DNA from: an uncultured Muribaculaceae bacterium
GTDB taxonomy: Bacteria; Bacteroidota; Bacteroidia; Bacteroidales; Muribaculaceae
Reading direction: 5' to 3'
DNA length: 37,818 nt
NCBI GenBank assembly: GCA_902494515.1
Contig: CABUTS010000020.1
Location: 1 to 37,818, forward strand
Part shown: positions 32,320-37,818 of the stretch, one piece after another
How the letters are laid out: each line of letters begins with the position of its first letter
How positions within the stretch are numbered: position 1 is the stretch's first letter
Notes under the pieces: model-generated
The model's input: only the letters and a program-made list of their open reading frames with translations
Database searches by the model: none
Told to the model about the DNA's origin: nothing
Program-made: the position numbers and the translations under genes

Positions 32320-32697
32320 AGAAATAAACCAAACGGGTGGCGGTGAGAGAACCGCTCCATGCGATTCCCGGATTTCGCCTTGCAAATCAGCGATTTTAGC
32401 GTCGCGAATCTGATAATTGCTAAATTTTGTAGATATTCCCGCTACATAAAGATATTTTGCCGCATCAAAGTTGATTGGGAAACTCATCAAATTTTTATGA
32501 AATGCCGAGACAACCTCTCTTACTGATGGCGGGCCCCAACCCCTCGGGGTGCAGCTGATTCCTTTCGGAACCCTGCCAGGCGGATTACAAAGGTACCTGA
32601 GGCCTCAAAACCTGTCTTTCGGAGTTTCATCGCATCCTTTGGTGTGGCATCCTTTAACAGGACTGAATCCAATTTACGGCTTCAGCCCTGTTTTTTT
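32320..32697 (+). ncRNA. Candidate structured non-coding RNA, about 380 nt
   Basis: Promoter and intrinsic terminator bracket about 380 nt rich in hairpins. Stems seen by eye are: GCGGT/ACCGC (32340-32344 with 32351-32355) nested in CGGG/CCCG (32334-32337 with 32367-32370); GCAA-ATCAG/CTGAT-TTGC (32382-32420); TGTAG/CTACA (32428-32446); and GCAT...TTGAT/ATCAA...ATGC (32462-32505). After these come ACCC/GGGT with a CTCG loop near 32539-32550 and TTCC/GGAA nearby at about 32560. I do not see the signatures of tmRNA, RNase P RNA, SRP RNA or 6S RNA. It could be an unfamiliar lineage's version of a known RNA, a leader relic or a new RNA. Confidence 0.5.
32657..32697 (+). terminator. Intrinsic terminator of the candidate RNA
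   Basis: ACAGG-A-CTGAA (32657-32667) pairs with TTCAG-C-CCTGT (32681-32691), one A-C mismatch, followed by a run of seven T (32691-32697). No protein gene lies upstream on this strand for kilobases, so it belongs to a non-coding transcript. Confidence 0.82.
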
Positions 32698-32714
32698 GTG
32701 CCTCCAATTGGCAA

Positions 32715-32780
32715 TCTTTCTCTGTAAAGAAAGAAAATCACCCAAAATCTTTCTCTGTAAAGAAAGAACATCACCCAAAA
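32715..32780 (+). repeat. 33-nt tandem duplication after the candidate RNA
   Basis: Two near-identical units (32715-32747, 32748-32780) begin TCTTTCTCTGTAAAGAAAGA, itself an inverted repeat (TCTTTC/GAAAGA), and end CATCACCCAAAA or the like. One base differs. The gene-free stretch 32023-32879 otherwise holds AT-rich sequence before 32280 and the lgt terminator. Confidence 0.92.
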
Positions 32781-32819
32781 AAGCAGCAAATTAAATTACC
32801 TGTTACAGCAGAAAATGAC

Positions 32820-32851
32820 TTCGGCCACGCCCGGATATAGGCGTGGCCGAA
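32820..32851 (-). terminator. Terminator after lgt
   Basis: TTCGGCCACGCC (32820-32831) pairs perfectly with GGCGTGGCCGAA (32840-32851) around 8 nt. It lies 29 nt past the lgt stop. The T-rich sequence is on the plus-strand side only as AAAA, so it may function in either direction. Confidence 0.7.
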
Positions 32852-32879
32852 AAATGGAGTCGTAAAGAACAATGGGGGG

Positions 32880-33767
32880 TTATTTGCGGTGCTTGGAGGC
32901 GGTTTTGTCGGGTTCGGGGGCGAACTGGTTGGGGTAGGTGAGCTTCAGCTTGGGGACACAGAAGCTGTAGATGACAAAGCCGATGCCCATCAGGATGAAG
33001 GGGATGGAGAGCCACTGGCCCATGTTCAGGGTCATGCCGATTTCGAATTCCTCCTGGGGGTTTTTGATGAATTCAATGAGGAAGCGTGTGCCGAACAGCA
33101 CAATGAAGAATACTCCGAAGATGAGTCCGGGACGCTCGCCGGCGTTCTTTTTCCAGTACATCCACATCAGCAGTCCGAACAGCGCGAGGTAGCATAGGGC
33201 TTCGTAGATCTGGGTGGGATGCGAGGGGAGCGAGTATATCGGTTCCTGCATGCCGGCCATCCAGGGGCCTATGTTGGTGATGAAGCGGAAGCCCCACGGC
33301 AGGTCGGTGACGTGGCCGTAGATTTCGTGGTTCATCAGGTTGCCCGTTCGGATGAGGGCGCCGACCAGAGCGATGGCGATTACCAGGCGGTCGAAGGTCC
33401 AGAATGGCGAACGCTTAGTGACGAAAATGGAGTACAGGATAACGGCAATCATCAGGCCGATGGTGCCTCCGTGGCTGGCGAGTCCTCCCTCCCATGTGTA
33501 TAGAATCTCGATGGGATGCTGGGAGTAGTAGTCCCAGGCGTAGAAGAAGACGTGGCCGAGACGGGCGCCGATGATGGTGGCTACGATGCAGTAAATCAGC
33601 AGCGAGCCGAGCCAGCTTTCCGGTGCACCTTCGCGCTTGAACATTTTGGCCACAATCCAGTAGCCGAGAGTGAATCCGATTACGAACATAATGCCGTACC
33701 AGCGGACCGTCAGCGGTCCGAGATGGAACATCACCGGGTTCACATTCCAGGTTATAAATTCTAACAT
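32880..33767 (-). CDS. lgt: Prolipoprotein diacylglyceryl transferase
   Basis: A 295-residue inner-membrane enzyme that attaches diacylglycerol from phosphatidylglycerol to the lipobox cysteine of prelipoproteins, the first step of lipoprotein maturation. About seven membrane segments are visible. Signatures are VRWYGIMFVIGF, GARLGHVFFY, GGLASHGGTIG and RTGNLMNHEIYG, with the arginine and asparagine of the last being essential in E. coli Lgt, and HPTQIYEALCY near the end. The C-terminal tail is basic (DKTASKHRK). It lies downstream of pta-ackA but is separated by a strong hairpin, so it probably has its own weak promoter. Confidence 0.97.
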   Translation of the reverse strand: MLEFITWNVNPVMFHLGPLTVRWYGIMFVIGFTLGYWIVAKMFKREGAPESWLGSLLIYCIVATIIGARLGHVFFYAWDYYSQHPIEILYTWEGGLASHGGTIGLMIAVILYSIFVTKRSPFWTFDRLVIAIALVGALIRTGNLMNHEIYGHVTDLPWGFRFITNIGPWMAGMQEPIYSLPSHPTQIYEALCYLALFGLLMWMYWKKNAGERPGLIFGVFFIVLFGTRFLIEFIKNPQEEFEIGMTLNMGQWLSIPFILMGIGFVIYSFCVPKLKLTYPNQFAPEPDKTASKHRK

Positions 33768-33790
33768 TGAATTCAGGTGGGGTTATATGT

Positions 33791-33827
33791 TTGTTGGGAA
33801 CGTGTCGGTATGGCGCGTTCCCAACAA
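33791..33827 (-). terminator. Terminator of the pta-ackA operon
   Basis: TTGTTGGGAACG (33791-33802) pairs perfectly with CGTTCCCAACAA (33816-33827), 12 bp, loop of 13 nt. On the minus strand it follows ackA by about 20 nt and is followed by ACATATAACC, with little U-run. Confidence 0.7.
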
Positions 33828-33845
33828 CGGGGGTTAATCAGGGTT

Positions 33846-35054
33846 TTATGCCTCTTTGCCGGAGACAATGGCTTCGGTGTCGCGGGCAATCATGAGCTCT
33901 TCGTCGGTGGGGACAACGACAACCTTAACCTTGGAGTCGGGAGCGGAAATCACGGTTTCGGTGCCGCGGGTGCGGTTGTTGACCTCTTCGTCGATTTTCA
34001 CACCCATGAAGCCGAGGGGCTTGCAGACGTCGGCGCGGAGACCCTTCTGGTTCTCGCCTACGCCGCCGGTGAATACGATGATGTCGACGCCGCCCATCTC
34101 GGCTGCATATGCACCGATGTACTTGGTGATGCGCTGCTCATACATGTCGAGGGCGAGCTTGGCGCGGGGATCGCCGGCATTGACTGCGGCTTCGAGCTCG
34201 CGCATGTCGGAGGAGACGCCGCTGGTGCCGATCACACCGGATTCCTTGTTGATGATGCGCTGCAGGTCGTCGGCTGTGTAGCCGTGTTTCTTCATCAGGA
34301 AGGTGAGCGCTCCGGGGTCGACGTCGCCCACGCGGGTGCCCATCATAAGGCCTTCGGTGGGGGTCAGACCCATGGAGGTGTCTACGCTCTTGCCGTAGAG
34401 CACTGCGGTGATCGAACCGCCGTTGCCCACATGGCAGGTGATGATTTTCTGGCTCTTGATGTCGACGTCGAGGATTTCGCAGACGCGGGCCGACACATAG
34501 CGGTGGCTGGTGCCGTGGAAGCCGTAGCGGCGGACGCCGTCCTCCTTGTAGAACTTATAGGGAAGGGCGTACATGAAGCTCTTGGCGGGCATTGTCTGGT
34601 GGAAGGCGGTGTCGAAGACGCCGACCTGCTTGATGCCGGGGAGAATCTCCTCGACAGCCTCGATGCCGGTTACGTTGGCGGGGTTGTGGAGCGGCGCGAG
34701 GTCGTAACATTCGCGGACCTGCTTGAGAACCTCGTCGGTGAGCAGCACGCTCTTGGAGAACTTCTCTGCACCGTGAACCACGCGGTGACCGACGGCGTCG
34801 ATTTCGGAGTAGCTCTTGATGCAGCCGAGTGCGGGGTCGGTGAGGAGGTCGAGCACGGCCTTCACTGCGCCCTTGTGGTCAACGCAGCCGAGTTCCTTGA
34901 TGGCCTTGGAACCGTCGGTGAGTTTGTATTTCAGGAAACCGTCGGGCATGCCGATTTTTTCCACGCCGCCTTCGGCCATAACCACGTCATTAGTGGTGTC
35001 GATGAGTTTGTATTTCACAGAACTGCTGCCGCAGTTGAGAACTAAGATTTTCAT
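33846..35054 (-). CDS. ackA: Acetate kinase
   Basis: A 402-residue enzyme that turns acetyl phosphate and ADP into acetate and ATP, the energy-yielding end of mixed-acid fermentation. ASKHA-fold signatures are LVLNCGSSSVKYKL, VGHRVVHGAEKF, GVFDTAFHQTMP, RRYGFHGTSHRYVS, CHVGNGGSITA and FTGGVGENQKGLRADVC. The length is that of typical AckA. It follows pta by 46 nt and is read from the pta promoter. Confidence 0.98.
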   Translation of the reverse strand: MKILVLNCGSSSVKYKLIDTTNDVVMAEGGVEKIGMPDGFLKYKLTDGSKAIKELGCVDHKGAVKAVLDLLTDPALGCIKSYSEIDAVGHRVVHGAEKFSKSVLLTDEVLKQVRECYDLAPLHNPANVTGIEAVEEILPGIKQVGVFDTAFHQTMPAKSFMYALPYKFYKEDGVRRYGFHGTSHRYVSARVCEILDVDIKSQKIITCHVGNGGSITAVLYGKSVDTSMGLTPTEGLMMGTRVGDVDPGALTFLMKKHGYTADDLQRIINKESGVIGTSGVSSDMRELEAAVNAGDPRAKLALDMYEQRITKYIGAYAAEMGGVDIIVFTGGVGENQKGLRADVCKPLGFMGVKIDEEVNNRTRGTETVISAPDSKVKVVVVPTDEELMIARDTEAIVSGKEA

Positions 35055-35100
35055 TGGATTGCGGGATTGATTGGTTGATTATTTACCTCGGGGAAACGAA

Positions 35101-36099
35101 TCAGATTGCCTGGTTAACGGTCATCACGATGGTCTTGTAGATGTCGGATGCGGAGCAGCCGCGCGAGAGGTCGCTGACGGGAGCGGCGAGACCCTGCAGC
35201 AGCGGGCCGACAGCTTCGGCGCCGGCTAAGCGCTGAACCAGCTTGTAGGCGATGTTGCCGACTTCGAGCGAGGGGAAGATGAGCACGTCGGCGGTGCCGG
35301 CGATGTCGCTCGCGGGAGCTTTCAGCTTGGCTACGGTGGGCACGATGGCGGCGTCGGTCTGGAGTTCGCCGTCGAGCTTCAGGGTCGGATCCATCTCTTT
35401 GGCCAGGCGGGTTGCCTCGACAACCTTGTCGATGCGTTCGTGTTTGGCGCTACCCTTTGTGGAGAAGGAGAGCATGGCAACGCGGGGCTCGATGCCGGCC
35501 ACGTCGCGGGCAGTCTTGGCGGTGCAGACGGCAATCTGGGCGAGCTGCCGGGCGTCGGGTTCGGGGACAACGGCGCAGTCGGCGAACACCATGATGTTGT
35601 TCTCGCCGAAGGGGAGATTGTCGGGAAGGAGCATCAGGAAGGCGCCGGAAACGGTGTCGATGCCGGGGGCGGTCTTGATTACCTGAAAGGCGGCGCGGAG
35701 CACGTCGCCCGTGGCGTGAACGGCACCGGACACCATGCCGTCGGCGTCGCCTGCCTTGACCATGAGGGCGCCGAGATAGAGGATGTCGGTGGCTTTCTTG
35801 CGGGCCTCTTCGGGGGTCATACCCTTCTTTTTGCGGAGCTCATAGAGCAGGGGAGCGTATTTGTCGATAACGGCGGGGTCTTCGGGGTCGACGATGGTAG
35901 CTTTATCGAGGTTCTTCAGCCCGAGAGCGGCGGCGTTTTCCTTGATTTTGGCGGGATTGCCCAGCATAATCAGTTTGGCCAGGCCGTCGGCCAGGATATT
36001 GTCGGCAGCAGTAAGGTTGCGGGTCTCTTCTCCTTCAGGAAGAACGATGGTGCGCGGATTGTCCTTTGCACGTGCGGTTAATCTTACGAATAAATCCAT
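35101..36099 (-). CDS. pta: Phosphate acetyltransferase, short form
   Basis: A 332-residue enzyme that converts acetyl-CoA and phosphate to acetyl phosphate and CoA, supplying AckA. It comprises only the catalytic PTA_PTB domain and lacks the regulatory N-terminal domains of E. coli Pta (about 714 residues). Signatures are RTIVLPEGEETRNLTAAD, MVSGAVHATGDVLRAAFQVI, ADCAVVPEPDARQLA, SFSTKGSAKHERIDKV and LIFPSLEVGNIAYKL. It is the first gene of the pta-ackA operon. Confidence 0.98.
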   Translation of the reverse strand: MDLFVRLTARAKDNPRTIVLPEGEETRNLTAADNILADGLAKLIMLGNPAKIKENAAALGLKNLDKATIVDPEDPAVIDKYAPLLYELRKKKGMTPEEARKKATDILYLGALMVKAGDADGMVSGAVHATGDVLRAAFQVIKTAPGIDTVSGAFLMLLPDNLPFGENNIMVFADCAVVPEPDARQLAQIAVCTAKTARDVAGIEPRVAMLSFSTKGSAKHERIDKVVEATRLAKEMDPTLKLDGELQTDAAIVPTVAKLKAPASDIAGTADVLIFPSLEVGNIAYKLVQRLAGAEAVGPLLQGLAAPVSDLSRGCSASDIYKTIVMTVNQAI

Positions 36100-36196
36100 A
36101 ATTTATATGTTATGTGTTATGTTTTCTCATGGGTGACATTCTTCTTGGAGAGAGTCGCGGGGCAGGCGACGCCGGTGCGTGGCTGCAATGCAAATG

Positions 36197-36204
36197 CAAA
36201 AGTA
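36197..36204 (-). promoter_or_regulatory. -7 element of the pta-ackA operon
   Basis: TACTTTTG on the minus strand fits TAnnTTTG. No good -33 TTTG is visible. Start near 36190 leaves a leader of about 90 nt before pta. Confidence 0.55.
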
Positions 36205-36243
36205 CAAAATTTTTAACTGATTTACCACCCCGCGGTGCTGTTT

Positions 36244-36275
36244 TTTGCAACCTATAAAAAAAATTAGTAATTTTG
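36244..36275 (+). promoter_or_regulatory. Promoter of the U32-family gene
   Basis: TTTG (36244-36247), 20-nt spacer, TAATTTTG (36268-36275). The start near 36282 is 15 nt before the ATG at 36297. It is divergent from the pta promoter. Confidence 0.75.
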
Positions 36276-36296
36276 GACCAAAATTCCACCTCAGCG

Positions 36297-37818
36297 ATGG
36301 TAATCGACGAAAATACATCTACTCCCCGCAGCATTGAGCTGCTGGCTCCGGCCCGCGATGCCGCTACAGCCATGGCTGCCATCGACCATGGCGCCGACGC
36401 CGTGTATATGGGGGCGCCCGCTTTCGGCGCCAGAGCTTCGGCCGGAAATTCACTCGAAGATCTCCGTGTTGTGGCTGAGTATGCCCACCGCTTCGGCGCC
36501 CGGCTTTACGTCACGGTCAACACAATAATATATGACAGCGAACTGGCGCAGGCCGAGGCATTGATCTGGGCCCTTTGGCGCATCGGGGCTGATGCTCTGA
36601 TCGTGCAGGATCTGGCGGTGACGCGGATGAACCTCCCCCCTATCGCGCTGCATGCCTCCACGCAGTGCGACACCCGTACTCCCGAAAAGGCGCGGTTTCT
36701 GGCCTCCTGCGGTTTCACCCGCCTTGTTCTTGCCCGCGAACTGACGCTGGAGGAAATCCGGGAGATTCACGCGGCGGTGCCGCAGGACCTCGAAGTGTTC
36801 GTCCACGGCGCGCTCTGCGTCAGCTTCAGCGGCGACTGTCAGGCCAGTTTCGCGCTGACCGGCCGTTCGGCAAACCGCGGGGAATGTGCACAGATCTGTC
36901 GTTATAAGTTCGATCTGGAGGATGGCGACGGAAAAAAACTGATCCGGGGGAAACACCTGCTTTCGTTGCGCGACATGAACCGTCTGGAGTCGCTCGGGCA
37001 GCTGCTTGATGCCGGGGCTTCGTCGCTGAAAATCGAGGGGAGACTGAAGGATGTGGCGTATGTGAAGGATGTCGTGGCGGCTTACCGCCGGAAACTCGAC
37101 GCCATCATCGCCGCAAATCCGGAGCGCTACCGCCGGTCGTCGTACGGCCGTTCCGCGGTGTCGTTCACCCCGTCGCCCGAGGAGAGTTTCAACCGCGGTT
37201 TCACCGACTATTTCCTCTCCAGCCGGCAGCCGCCCAAGGGGTCGCTGGCTTCGTTCGCCACGCCGAAATCAATCGGTCTGCCCGTGGGGCAGGTGGTGAG
37301 ATGTAAGGGGAAAACGCTGTGGGTAAAACTTAAGACGCAGCTCCGCAATGGCGACGGACTCGGATATTTCGACCCGGCAGGTGGCTTCAGCGGCTTTCGT
37401 GTGAACCGCGTGGAAGGGGACCGTATTGTCGCTGCCTCGGAGATTGCAGTCCCGACCGGAACGGTTCTGTACCGCAACTTCAGTCAGGAACGTGCCGCGT
37501 TGCTGGCCGGAACTATAGCTGTCCGGAAAATAGCTGTGAAGCTGGATCTGTCGGCGGTCAATAATGGTTTGCAGCTGATGCTTCGCGCCGAGGATGGCGT
37601 TGAGGTCTCGGTTGTGGATTACATGGAGCTTGATGAGGCGAAATCGCCGCAGACCGACCGCCGCCGAAAAGAGCTGGAGAAACTCGGCGACACTATCTAT
37701 GAAGCCGCTGAAGTTGTTGATACAGTGGGGAATATGTTCGTCCCTGCCTCCCGGCTTTCGGCTTTGCGCCGCCGCGGAATCGAGATGCTGGATGTAGCCC
37801 GCCGCGCTGCCTTCCGCC
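36297..37818 (+). CDS. U32-family protein (RlhA/TrhP/UbiU-like), cut by window end
   Basis: An open frame of at least 507 codons that runs off the right edge. It starts MVIDENTSTPRSIELLAPAR and has IDHGADAVYMGAPAFGARAS, GADALIVQDLAV, LHASTQCDTR and EVFVHGALCVSFSGDCQAS. Next come NRGECAQICRYKF and SSLKIEGRLKDVAYV. These are the peptidase U32 motifs; the cysteines in GALCVSFSGDC and GECAQIC are those that bind an iron-sulfur cluster in family members. The second half fits the DUF3656 collagenase-like domain of RlhA. In E. coli, RlhA and TrhP act in prephenate-dependent hydroxylation of 23S rRNA and tRNA; older names call it a collagenase. RNA hydroxylation is the better guess. The true length is unknown. 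Confidence 0.93.
   Translation, partial: MVIDENTSTPRSIELLAPARDAATAMAAIDHGADAVYMGAPAFGARASAGNSLEDLRVVAEYAHRFGARLYVTVNTIIYDSELAQAEALIWALWRIGADALIVQDLAVTRMNLPPIALHASTQCDTRTPEKARFLASCGFTRLVLARELTLEEIREIHAAVPQDLEVFVHGALCVSFSGDCQASFALTGRSANRGECAQICRYKFDLEDGDGKKLIRGKHLLSLRDMNRLESLGQLLDAGASSLKIEGRLKDVAYVKDVVAAYRRKLDAIIAANPERYRRSSYGRSAVSFTPSPEESFNRGFTDYFLSSRQPPKGSLASFATPKSIGLPVGQVVRCKGKTLWVKLKTQLRNGDGLGYFDPAGGFSGFRVNRVEGDRIVAASEIAVPTGTVLYRNFSQERAALLAGTIAVRKIAVKLDLSAVNNGLQLMLRAEDGVEVSVVDYMELDEAKSPQTDRRRKELEKLGDTIYEAAEVVDTVGNMFVPASRLSALRRRGIEMLDVARRAAFR

Noticed and set aside
32530..32590. SRP RNA on the minus strand of the candidate RNA region
   Set aside because: A CAGGG..TCCGAAAGGAA..CAGC pattern recalls the SRP core, but the GGAA loop and AGCAG side of the symmetric loop do not match and there are no flanking complementary arms.
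32320..32697. tmRNA or RNase P RNA
   Set aside because: No acceptor-like ends, tag frame or TTCGA arm for tmRNA, and no GAGGAAAGTCC core for RNase P on either strand.
33777..35045. Long open frame antisense to ackA
   Set aside because: AckA is unmistakable on the other strand; the antisense frame has no domain and matches codon-bias shadowing.

Overview
The window looks like a chromosomal segment of a Bacteroidales bacterium, probably near Muribaculaceae or a related gut lineage. The evidence is Bacteroidota-type promoters (-7 TAnnTTTG with an upstream TTTG about 20 nt away) before many genes, weak or absent Shine-Dalgarno sequences, two TonB-dependent receptors, DUF5606- and DUF6155-like proteins, a short-form Pta with AckA, and coding GC well above that of the AT-rich spacers. 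No prophage, insertion sequence, CRISPR array, rRNA or tRNA was seen.

Layout. 1-4.8 kb: rpmH on the minus strand, divergent from a TonB-dependent receptor and a GH20 beta-hexosaminidase. 4.9-6.1 kb: an AT-rich pair of unrecognised membrane genes. 6.2-7.7 kb: a lone ECF sigma factor behind a 620-bp non-coding region with seven TGTAACA sites. 7.7-10.7 kb: a large TonB receptor followed by a DUF6155-like gene. 10.9-14.9 kb: DegT-type aminotransferase, HAD phosphatase, UDG-family protein and a Ca2+/Na+ antiporter. 15.0-21.9 kb: histidine utilisation operon ftcD-hutU-hutH-hutI from one clear promoter. 21.9-26.2 kb: thymidine kinase, a C-terminally shortened glycerate kinase, an OmpA-type lipoprotein, a DUF5606 protein and an aquaporin. 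26.3-32.0 kb: a five-gene minus-strand tripartite ABC efflux operon (ATPase, two MacB-like permeases, adaptor, TolC). 32.0-32.9 kb: a gene-free stretch with a promoter, about 380 nt of hairpin-rich sequence and an intrinsic terminator, read here as a candidate non-coding RNA. 32.9-36.1 kb: lgt, ackA and pta on the minus strand. 36.3 kb to the end: a U32-family protein running off the window.

Genes that work together. HutH, HutU, HutI and bifunctional FtcD take histidine to glutamate while passing the formimino group to tetrahydrofolate. Pta and AckA make acetate and ATP from acetyl-CoA. The ABC ATPase, permeases, adaptor and TolC form one envelope-spanning exporter. TonB receptor plus secreted hexosaminidase suggests scavenging at the cell surface.

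The most unusual signals are not protein genes: (1) perfect or near-perfect short tandem duplications (units 13-40 nt) recurring at gene ends and starts across the window; (2) an exact 13-bp-period array after ompA whose units carry DnaA-box-like TGTGGATAA; (3) the TGTAACA cluster upstream of the ECF sigma gene, including three copies at 21-bp spacing; (4) the candidate structured RNA at about 32320-32697.
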